Below, piece after piece: positions 26,217-33,309 of a stretch of 64,000 nt of DNA. The notes under the pieces are model-generated. The model saw nothing but the letters and a program-made list of their open reading frames with translations. It did not search any database and had not been told where the DNA came from. The DNA comes from SABI01 sp963677695. Its GTDB lineage: Bacteria > Spirochaetota > Spirochaetia > Sphaerochaetales > Sphaerochaetaceae. Numbering within the stretch: position 1 is the first letter of the stretch; each line of letters begins with the position of its first letter. The stretch spans positions 1,302,001-1,366,000 of the forward strand of contig CAXXUJ010000001.1 in assembly GCA_963677695.2 (NCBI GenBank). The letters are read 5' to 3'. Position numbers and translations under genes: made by a program.

Positions 26217-26642
26217 TTATTTTCCCGATGCGATGAATTCCTGTATGCGTGTATCGATCATATCCCTGATTTCTCTTACCGAGTTCATGATACCCTCTTC
26301 ATCACCACTCAGGACTGAAGGGTCTGGGAAGGACCAGTGGATTCTTTCCGATTTTCCCGGGAAGAGGGGACACCTTTCAGCATTGCTCTCATCACATACG
26401 GTAACAACATAATCGAAGGTCGATCCGTCGTTCACATAGAGTGAGATCGGTTTTGCATACTGCCCTTCCATTGAGATATCGAGTTCCTCCATGGCACGGA
26501 CAACTCTCGGGTTCATCTGACCGCTTTCAAGGCCTGCGCTGAACACCTCATAGGCATCTGATGCATAGTGGCGAAGGAATGCCTCAGCCATCTGGCTTCG
26601 TGCTGAATTGTGTATGCAGACAAATAAAACTCTCTTTTTCAT
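26217..26642 (-). CDS. arsC: Arsenate reductase, low-molecular-weight phosphatase type
   Basis: Reduces arsenate to arsenite for export. The 141 residues begin with the catalytic P-loop VCIHNSARSQMAEAF (Cys near residue 9). FSAG, TVCDESNAERCP and HWSFPDPS follow; the two extra cysteines in TVCDESNAERC are the resolving pair of the thioredoxin-coupled family. Acr3 at 7.8-8.9 kb is the logical partner but is not linked. No arsR is adjacent. An alternative, a protein-tyrosine phosphatase, is less likely because of the resolving cysteines. Confidence 0.92.
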   Translation of the reverse strand: MKKRVLFVCIHNSARSQMAEAFLRHYASDAYEVFSAGLESGQMNPRVVRAMEELDISMEGQYAKPISLYVNDGSTFDYVVTVCDESNAERCPLFPGKSERIHWSFPDPSVLSGDEEGIMNSVREIRDMIDTRIQEFIASGK

Positions 26643-26702
26643 AATACTCTCCAGAAGTGGTCTCTTCTATATGTACAAAATTTCAGTTACATCGGCAAGG
26701 CT

Positions 26703-27017
26703 CTATGCACCACCGAGGATCATGAATCGGTCAACATCGGTACAGAATGCAATTCCCGAACCTTTGTCTGCAACACAGGGGGTATTGCGTATCGCTTCTA
26801 GAACTTTTCCTGTCAGTCCTGAACCGACTAAAAGGAGGAGGATCTCTTTCTCGTGGTTATGGGTGATACCGAAGTAGAGGGCATCCTCTTCTGTTCCGGT
26901 TCCCGTTCCATTCGTGATTGTTCCCCCGGTTGCTCCGGCTTCACGTGCGACTTTCATGACTTCTTCGGCATTGCCTTTGTTTACGATGCAGGTGATCAAG
27001 GTGTGTGGACTTTCCAT
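26703..27017 (-). CDS. PII-like signalling protein
   Basis: A 104-residue protein of the PII superfamily. It shows the ferredoxin-like pattern of GlnB (TLITCIVNKGNAEEVMKVAREAG) and a T-loop region GGTITNGTGTGTEEDALYFGI. The T-loop is shorter than in GlnB and has no Tyr for uridylylation, and GSGIAFCTDVDRFMI ends the fold. Such members bind nucleotides and often regulate transporters. No amtB or glnA is near; the gene stands alone. A candidate promoter, TTGTGA-N17-TACAAT, lies about 90 bp upstream. Confidence 0.8.
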   Translation of the reverse strand: MESPHTLITCIVNKGNAEEVMKVAREAGATGGTITNGTGTGTEEDALYFGITHNHEKEILLLLVGSGLTGKVLEAIRNTPCVADKGSGIAFCTDVDRFMILGGA

Positions 27018-27177
27018 ATACGCCTCCTACAGATACTCTCCGTGCCCTTGCCTCATCTAGAGGGTCTTGTTCGGGCAGGGGATTTCCGATAGAGAATACT
27101 ATCTCATTCGGTTTTCGTATTGTACGTTCAGGATTCGGTTCTCACAATAGAAAAGTGCCGGCTTTACAGTTTTTTCA

Positions 27178-27990
27178 TCATCCCGCGTAGCTGTGAAGGG
27201 AGGGGAGGAGGATATTCACTCCTACAAAGGTGAATAGGACAGAGATGAAACCTACTATGGCGAACCAGGCGGCTGCCTTTCCTTTCCAGTTTCTTCTCAG
27301 TCTCAGGTGAAGGTAGATGGCATAGATGATCCAGGTAATCAGTGACCAGGTCTCCTTCGGGTCCCATGCCCAGTAGCGGCTCCAGGCCTTCTGGGCCCAG
27401 ATCGCTCCGCTGATGATGACGATCGTGAGCATGAGGATACCGAAGGCGATGACGCGGTAGCTGAGCATGTCTGATACTTCGGGGTCGGAAAGAATTCGTG
27501 AATTGTCATCCCGTTTCGCATCGATCAGGTAGATGACGCTTATTCCGGCTGCAAGGGCGAAGGAGCCGTAGGAGAGAATGGCTGTCCCTACATGGAAGGT
27601 GAGCCAGTAGCTCTGAAGGGCAGGCATGAGGGGTCTGACGTCCCTGCTCTGAAGTGAAGCATACCCCATGACAAGGATTGCCAGGGGCATGACGAATGCG
27701 CCGATAGCGCTGAAGCGGTATATCTTGTAGAGAACGAGGTAGCTGAGGATGATTCCCCAGGAAAAGGAGAGGGCGAATTCATACTGGTTGCTGAAGGGGA
27801 GTCTTTCGGCTCCTATTGTCCGGGTCACCATCGCTGCTGTGTGGAAGATGAATCCGGCGAGGGCGAGGAAGGTGGCGGCCTTGTCCCCTTTTTTTACGAT
27901 TCCCGTAATGGAAAGGAGGGAGAGGATAGCCGAAGCGATGTAGAGCACGAATGCTGTCATGAAGGTGATGTTCTCTATATTCTGGTACAT
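27178..27990 (-). CDS. ccsA: Cytochrome c maturation protein CcsA/ResC
   Basis: The haem-handling half of the system II cytochrome c synthetase. The 270 residues carry about eight membrane helices. The haem-binding tryptophan motif is RYWAWDPKETWSLITW near residue 210. Conserved histidines are in FIFHTAAM and LTFHVGTA and near the end. It starts 9 bp behind resB, and together they would attach haem to the CxxCH sites of the multihaem cytochrome encoded upstream. Confidence 0.92.
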   Translation of the reverse strand: MYQNIENITFMTAFVLYIASAILSLLSITGIVKKGDKAATFLALAGFIFHTAAMVTRTIGAERLPFSNQYEFALSFSWGIILSYLVLYKIYRFSAIGAFVMPLAILVMGYASLQSRDVRPLMPALQSYWLTFHVGTAILSYGSFALAAGISVIYLIDAKRDDNSRILSDPEVSDMLSYRVIAFGILMLTIVIISGAIWAQKAWSRYWAWDPKETWSLITWIIYAIYLHLRLRRNWKGKAAAWFAIVGFISVLFTFVGVNILLPSLHSYAG

Positions 27991-27998
27991 GAAGACTC

Positions 27999-29261
27999 CT
28001 ATTCTTTACCTTTGTTTTTCATCTTTTTCAGATCTGATTTCACCGAGTGATTGAAGACCCATCCGTTCTTACCCGATACGGTCATCAGCTTTCCCTCCCG
28101 ATAGAATATGAACCTGGGATAGAGGTAGAAGCTCATGAACATACCGAAGGTGAGGATGAGGAATCCTGTGAGAACCACAGGGTAGGAGGGGTCGGAGCGG
28201 ACGACCAGTCCGGTATAGGGGACGCTGTGGGTGAAGGTGATGGCGATGTCCTCGAACGGGATGACCTGTCCCGGTTCAAGGATGTAGGAACCGACAGTGG
28301 TCCCGAGCTGTGAGAGCACAACAGCGTAGTAGGGGTTGAGTTCCTCATTGGAGAGGCTGTAGGGCATCTGAGTGCCATCGATTTCCATGTTGGGGAAGTA
28401 GCTGTACAGCATGATACTCAGGTGATTCGGCTGATGGAAGTAGGACTTCCCGTTTCTCATGAGACCGCTGACAAGTTCTTCTCCCGTCTCGCTGTTTCTG
28501 ATAAGAAGATTGCTCGTCCAGCCGAAATTCGCCTGATAGAACCCGAGACCGTTATGGTGGAGCGGGTTATTCACCCACAGAGCATGTTCTGAGACCGTAC
28601 CGTCATCATCTGTGATGGTGATCTCGCTGATGTACTGCTTTACTGCACCGCTCTCTTCAAAGGTGAGGTAGAAGTCATCGAGGTGTGCAGAGAACCCGTA
28701 CTCCTCGAAATCTTCCGTGTTTCCAGGAAGCATGGTGATCATATCCTCATCTGCTGTCACATTTCCCATGATTGCGCCGATGAATATCACAATAATGCCT
28801 ATGTGGGTCACAGTAGACCCGAGAGCTCCCCAGCGGTACTTTCCTGCTTTCACAATCCCATCGCTTTCTGATCTGCTGAAATGTCGCTTCTTCAGGAAAG
28901 CTGAAACCTCTTTTTCATCTGTCTCACTGATAAGGTATTCACTCTCCCAGTTCACGGCCGGATAGTACTCAGGTCTTGACCGTCTTATCTGAGATGGAAG
29001 AGAGAGAAACGTACAGCTGGTAAGATTGATGATGAACAGAACGATGAGAGTGATGAAGAGGGGAGAGGCATAAGCTGCATCAAGGGAAAGGAAGTCAATG
29101 ACAGGAGCGAGTGTCGGATAGTTCGCTTCATAGAGTGAGGGGGTTGCATGCTGGGGGAGAAGCGTTCCTACGATGATGTAGAGGGTGATAAGTATCAGGA
29201 GTATGACAGCCGCCTTGAGGGAGGAGATCACCGAGAGTATCTTTCTGTTAAGTGTTCGCAT
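27999..29261 (-). CDS. resB: Cytochrome c maturation protein ResB/Ccs1
   Basis: The partner of CcsA that presents apocytochrome. It has 420 residues with three N-terminal helices (AAVILLILITLYIIVGTLLPQ and LFITLIVLFIINLTSC), a large extracytoplasmic domain (about residues 170-360) and a final helix (VLTGFLILTFGMFMSFYL). This is the ResB layout. The ATG at 29261 is chosen over a GTG at 29270 because AAGGTG is better spaced. A cytochrome gene lies 88 bp upstream on the same strand. Confidence 0.9.
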   Translation of the reverse strand: MRTLNRKILSVISSLKAAVILLILITLYIIVGTLLPQHATPSLYEANYPTLAPVIDFLSLDAAYASPLFITLIVLFIINLTSCTFLSLPSQIRRSRPEYYPAVNWESEYLISETDEKEVSAFLKKRHFSRSESDGIVKAGKYRWGALGSTVTHIGIIVIFIGAIMGNVTADEDMITMLPGNTEDFEEYGFSAHLDDFYLTFEESGAVKQYISEITITDDDGTVSEHALWVNNPLHHNGLGFYQANFGWTSNLLIRNSETGEELVSGLMRNGKSYFHQPNHLSIMLYSYFPNMEIDGTQMPYSLSNEELNPYYAVVLSQLGTTVGSYILEPGQVIPFEDIAITFTHSVPYTGLVVRSDPSYPVVLTGFLILTFGMFMSFYLYPRFIFYREGKLMTVSGKNGWVFNHSVKSDLKKMKNKGKE

Positions 29262-29349
29262 GCATGTCACCTTTGAGCTGAAAAAGAGAACCGGAAGTGT
29301 CTTCCGGTTTCTCGTATGAGTTGTATCGTATAGGGAGAATCAGGGATAA

Positions 29350-30726
29350 TCAATCCCCGATCTTTTCCGGCGGAGCTGCAATGAGTTCCCAGTTCATCTT
29401 GCTGTCACTTTCGAGAAGGTCGTTCTCGTTCAGGAAGATTCTTTCGTTTCCATGACAGGAATCGCAACTCTCATTCTGGAAGGTTATCTTCTGGATGTTA
29501 TGGGTCGGTGAATACTTCCAGTTCGACTTCTCGTCAAAGTTAGGAATGAGATCTTCGCCTGCAGAGTCGAAGGTATGCTCGGTGGTCGGTATATGACGGA
29601 GGGCGACGTACTTGTAGGGTCTCTCTTCGGTCACATCAGGGTTCAGACCGATTCTGAACAGGATCTTCATGTCCGAGTGGCTTGCAAGGGACGTTCTGTC
29701 TTCGTTGATCTCGGTATGACATTCGAAGCAGTTCTGGTTCGCCTGTCCATGACATACCTGACAGGAGAGGTCGGTGCCGTGCTGAGAGTGAATTTCGAGT
29801 TCAGCGTTCTCAGGATTTGCCTCTTCATGGCAGTCGAGACAGGAGGGGAGCGTTGCATGTTCCCACATGGAATCGTATTGTTCGCCGGTTCCGTGGAAGT
29901 TGGTGACATCATGACAGTCGGTACAGGTCATGCCCGCTTCGAAGTGGACATCCTGTGCAAAACCGACGGTTCCCATGAATTCACCGGCGTTTCTCGCGCC
30001 GTGGCAGCCGTAACAGGTCTGGTCCATAGGAGGCGTGGAGAAGAAGGTGTGCTGGTCAATGAGTCCGCCTGCATACCCTGAAGGTCGTGAAACGTGACAC
30101 TCACCGCAGGTGGCGTGACAGTTCATGCAGTTCAGATTGAATGCCTCTCCGAGACCTTCATGGGGGTTGTCCACAGCAGTTTCATCACCGCTGAATTCAA
30201 TAAGTGAGTTTGAGAATCCACTGACTGTGTAGTGGAGAGATTTGGAATAACTTTCAGTTGCCTCAGCATGACACTGTGCACAGATGCCGTTCACATCTTC
30301 AGAGGGGTAGGGATTCACACCTACATGGGCGAATTCATACCGCTGTTCGAGTCCGTTACCTCCGTGGCAGGTTACGCACCCAAGTTCACCGTGTGCTGTT
30401 GTGAGGAATTCTTTTGCTACCTGATATTTTTCTAAAGCCGAAAACTCCGGCGCTGGAGGAGCTCATCCCCCGGTTTCTGCACCAGCCGCCGCGGGTGGCG
30501 ATGCAAGCTTCGTAATCGGATTCGTCTTCGTGTGACAGGCGATACAGGTATCGCTTGTCTGAGGTTCCAGATCGACAGGGTCGGTGAACCGTACAGTGAT
30601 CACCTCTGCTTCAGGCTCAGCCTGTGCAGTTTCCTTCGCAGAACATCCGATGAAAGCGAGGAGTGAAAGTGTGATGAGTGCAATGTATGTGTATGTCATG
30701 AAACGCATATTCGCTCTGTCTTTCAC
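29350..30726 (-). CDS. Undecahaem cytochrome c lipoprotein with in-frame TGA
   Basis: One reading frame of 459 codons runs from a GTG at 30726 (AAGGAG 6 nt upstream) to 29350 and is broken only by TGA at 30465-30463. Before the TGA are a lipoprotein signal (LLAFIGC) and one haem site, CIACH. After it follow ten CxxCH sites: CVTCH, CAQCH, CMNCH, CGECH, CYGCH, CTDCH, CLDCH, CQVCH, CFECH and CDSCH. The TGA is in a Pro/Ala linker that has the same character on both sides (ASPPAAAG before, APPAPEF after). The downstream part has no export signal of its own, so a functional product needs read-through. Options are selenocysteine, suppression, a recent nonsense mutation or a sequencing error. I saw no convincing SECIS. 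The likely role is extracytoplasmic electron transfer. Confidence 0.85.
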
Positions 30727-30788
30727 AGTTTTCTCCTTTTCTTTACTTCTATGTGAAGCATTATAGCATTATCGATAAAAAAAGAGCA

Positions 30789-30851
30789 ACTTGAAAATTG
30801 CAGTTTTCAAGTGTTTAAGAGAAAGACACCGCCTGTTACAGCGGTATCTTT
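30789..30851 (-). terminator. Terminator after the rhodanese gene
   Basis: Two hairpins follow the stop. The first (30851-30841 with 30832-30822) is an 11-bp stem including one G-U pair. The second, ACTTGAAAA with TTTTCAAGT (30812-30804 and 30797-30789), is followed on the minus strand by TGCTCTTTTTTT, a proper U tract. Confidence 0.8.
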
Positions 30852-30864
30852 CCGTCTTGCCGGG

Positions 30865-31815
30865 TTATTTCACGACAGGAAGATCTGTTGTGAGGTATCC
30901 ATTATTCATGCCGCCCTTGAGAGAGTAGGCATCATACCCGAGAGTCTTGAGAACGCCCACGGTCTGACCTGCTGTCTGACCTGAGTAACAGGTGACGACG
31001 ATCTTTGAAGTCTTCTTGAATGAAGGAATAGCCTCTCCGACCTTCGCCCATGCGATATTCTCTGACCCTTCGATATGGCCGTTCGCATAGTCTGCAGCGC
31101 CTCTGATATCGATGACCTTGAAAGCCATCAGGTTGTCATAAAGCGACTGTGAGTCGATGAGGTTGTTGCCGTTCTTCACTGCAGCGAAGTTTGCCTTTGC
31201 TGCTTCCCAGAGTACCTTGTCTTCATCGCTCTTCGGAGAAGTGACATCAGGACGGGCTGAGAGAGGGTTGGTCCCTGTGCCTTCAACAGGAAGTTCTGCT
31301 GCCTTCCAGCCGTTGTTCATGCCGCCCTTGAGAGACTTGACGTTGGTGAAGCCTGCAAGACGGAGAGTGCCGACTGCCTGGCCTGCTGTCTGTCCTGAGT
31401 AACAGGTGACGACGACCTGACGGTTTGTGGGGATCTTCTCCATGACTGAACCGAGGTCTGCCCATGCGCTGTGGTATGCACCTGCGATGTGACCTGCTTC
31501 AAAGTCGGCTCCGCTTCTGATATCGATGATCACGATGGCGTCGGGATTGTCCTGAAGCATCTGCTGAACATCGGCTGGTGCGATGATATTGTTTCCCGTA
31601 GCTACTGCTTCAAAGAACTTCTGTGCCGCTGCGAGAAGTACTGCGTCTTCATCGATTGCAGGAGCTGCAGGAGCAGGAGCGGGTGCCGCTTCTACTTTCT
31701 GTTCTACCGGAGCGGGAGCTGCCGCTGCCGGTGCTTCTTCCTTTGAGCATCCTACTGTTACAAAGAGCGTTGCAACAAGGAGGAGGATCATTACAATTGA
31801 GAGTTGTTTTTTCAT
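30865..31815 (-). CDS. Double-rhodanese lipoprotein
   Basis: An exported sulfurtransferase-like lipoprotein of 316 residues. A signal with lipobox TVGC is followed by an Ala/Pro stalk (residues about 27-53). Two rhodanese domains each carry the loop CYSGQTAG, with catalytic Cys near 138 and 276. Identical active loops and the shared ends LKGGMNNG show an internal duplication. The ATG at 31815 has GAAGGAG upstream. It lies ahead of the multihaem cytochrome, although terminators intervene. Handling of polysulfide or thiosulfate outside the membrane is possible; the substrate is inference. Confidence 0.88.
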   Translation of the reverse strand: MKKQLSIVMILLLVATLFVTVGCSKEEAPAAAAPAPVEQKVEAAPAPAPAAPAIDEDAVLLAAAQKFFEAVATGNNIIAPADVQQMLQDNPDAIVIIDIRSGADFEAGHIAGAYHSAWADLGSVMEKIPTNRQVVVTCYSGQTAGQAVGTLRLAGFTNVKSLKGGMNNGWKAAELPVEGTGTNPLSARPDVTSPKSDEDKVLWEAAKANFAAVKNGNNLIDSQSLYDNLMAFKVIDIRGAADYANGHIEGSENIAWAKVGEAIPSFKKTSKIVVTCYSGQTAGQTVGVLKTLGYDAYSLKGGMNNGYLTTDLPVVK

Positions 31816-31992
31816 GGTAATCTCCTTCGTGATCGAATATGTGATATCAGGTACCCATGTTACCATCATTCAATAATGTTTTATAGATTAAAATGTATCG
31901 AAAATGTGATTATTTTCAGAAATCTGACAGATATATGAATAGATAGGGATATTAATGAGTATAAAAGTAGATAATATATTGGATTTTGCGGT

Positions 31993-32013
31993 ATTTACTA
32001 CTCTTTAAGTAGT
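31993..32013. promoter_or_regulatory. ACTACT-N5-AGTAGT inverted repeat upstream of the rhodanese gene
   Basis: ACTACT (31997-32002), CTTTA and AGTAGT (32008-32013) match the half-sites and spacing of the palindrome over the response-regulator start at 19384-19400. Both share the longer half AGTAGTAAAT. It lies 182 bp before the rhodanese ATG in AT-rich DNA. Confidence 0.45.
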
Positions 32014-32040
32014 GTTAATCACATCTTTATTAGAAGTGAT

Positions 32041-32056
32041 GGCACCCCCTGGTGCC
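32041..32056 (-). terminator. Hairpin after the ndh2-polyprenyl synthase-small ORF operon
   Basis: GGCACC and GGTGCC pair perfectly around a 4-nt loop, 5 bp beyond the stop of the small gene. The following minus-strand bases (ATCACTTCTAATAAAG) are not a strong U tract, so termination may be partial. Confidence 0.5.
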
Positions 32057-32060
32057 GGTG

Positions 32061-32309
32061 TTATTCGGTTTCGAGAGTTCCGTCTTTGAATCGCTTGAGG
32101 AAGATCTGATAGGCGTAGACCTGTCCCTGAATCTCTGCTTCCTTTGTTTCGCTTCTTCCGCCCCAGCCCTGTCCCTGGTAGATCAGAAGGTGATTGAGTT
32201 CTTCTTCAACCTCTTTGATGGAGAACCTATCCTGCCGGTAGCGGAACAGGAGATGACTGAACATTATCTCGTATTCCTGTTCTTCTGTGTGTGCTGCTAT
32301 ATCTATCAT
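32061..32309 (-). CDS. Small protein of unknown function
   Basis: An 82-residue soluble, charged protein that I do not recognise. It is mainly helical by composition (EEQEYEIMFSHLLFRYRQ, then a Gln/Gly stretch YQGQGWGG, then QIFLKRFKDG). There is no signal peptide or cysteine. The ATG has GAAGG 8 nt upstream and lies 12 bp after the polyprenyl synthase stop, so it is most likely the last gene of the ndh2 operon and real despite its size. Confidence 0.65.
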   Translation of the reverse strand: MIDIAAHTEEQEYEIMFSHLLFRYRQDRFSIKEVEEELNHLLIYQGQGWGGRSETKEAEIQGQVYAYQIFLKRFKDGTLETE

Positions 32310-32321
32310 GAAATTACCTTC

Positions 32322-33308
32322 TCAATGCTGTCTGTCGGTCAACTTAAGATACAGACGTGAGAGCTGAGATGCAACCCCGCTGTTACTGATACGTTCAATA
32401 TCCTTCATGCCTCTCTGTATGTAGGTCTCTTCGAGTTTTCTTGCATCTTCGAGACCCCCGTAGGAGATGACCATGCTGACAGCCTCACGGCTGACTTTTC
32501 GTGAGAGCTTTCCCTTTTTGGACAGAAGGTCATGCAGAGGCTGATTCCCTCCTGTTTCACATTCTGTTTTCAGTGCGGCAATGAGAGGTGCGGTGGGAAT
32601 CCCGCCGTAGATGTCCTGTCCGACATCCTTTCCGAGCTTCGATTGGTTTCCGGTGAAGTCAAGGATATCATCCTGTACCTGGAAAGCCATTCCCAGACAG
32701 TAGCCGATTCGATGCATGAGCATCTGATCCTTTCTTGACCCGTTCGATACCGCTGTTCCTGCATAGGATGAGAGGGCGAACAGCGCTGCTGTTTTTCCCG
32801 CTATCCTTCTGAGGTATCGGCTCTGAGAGATGAAAAAGTCTCCGATAGCTGCATCCTGATCGATCTCACTTTCACAGAGACGGCTGAAGCCGTTCGCTAT
32901 CACAGTGGACTGAAGGTCCCCCTGATTGCCGCTTACAAGCGACATGGCACGGGAGAGGAGGAAATCACCTGCTATGACTGCCTTTCTTGGATCGAGAATG
33001 GCGTTAATGGTGGGAATTCCCCGGCGTGTTGTTGCTCCGTCAATGATATCGTCATGAATGAGTGAAGCTATGTGGATCATCTCCAGTACGCTCGCGACCC
33101 GAATGACTTCATCACTGTGTTCTGCTTCACCGAGGGCGCTGCCCAGAATAACAAGACCGGGTCGAAGTAGTTTTCCCCCGGTAGATACTCTTTCTAGAAG
33201 AATGTCGTGTATGAAAGGATTTGCATGCTCGATGGACGAGACAATAAAAGAGCGCACCTGCCGAAGTTTTTCAGCGACAAGTGGCTCGTCGTTCCAGAAT
33301 TCGCTCAT
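32322..33308 (-). CDS. Polyprenyl diphosphate synthase
   Basis: Builds an isoprenoid chain from isopentenyl diphosphate, here probably a quinone tail. The 328 residues hold both aspartate-rich motifs: LIHDDIIDGATTRRG (about 80-95) and FQVQDDILDFTG (about 210-221). GGKLLRPGLV and GDFLLSRA are also typical. The ATG at 33308 is one base behind the ndh2 stop, so the two are co-translated. In Listeria the extracellular electron transfer locus also carries such a synthase (DmkB) for its dedicated demethylmenaquinone. Chain length cannot be read reliably. Confidence 0.9.
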   Translation of the reverse strand: MSEFWNDEPLVAEKLRQVRSFIVSSIEHANPFIHDILLERVSTGGKLLRPGLVILGSALGEAEHSDEVIRVASVLEMIHIASLIHDDIIDGATTRRGIPTINAILDPRKAVIAGDFLLSRAMSLVSGNQGDLQSTVIANGFSRLCESEIDQDAAIGDFFISQSRYLRRIAGKTAALFALSSYAGTAVSNGSRKDQMLMHRIGYCLGMAFQVQDDILDFTGNQSKLGKDVGQDIYGGIPTAPLIAALKTECETGGNQPLHDLLSKKGKLSRKVSREAVSMVISYGGLEDARKLEETYIQRGMKDIERISNSGVASQLSRLYLKLTDRQH

Positions 33309-33309
33309 G

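Noticed and set aside
29350..30726. Reassignment of TGA to Trp in this genome
   Set aside because: TGA ends several genes at sensible places, including ATGA overlaps in the glycyl radical enzyme, mod, Add and opp operons.
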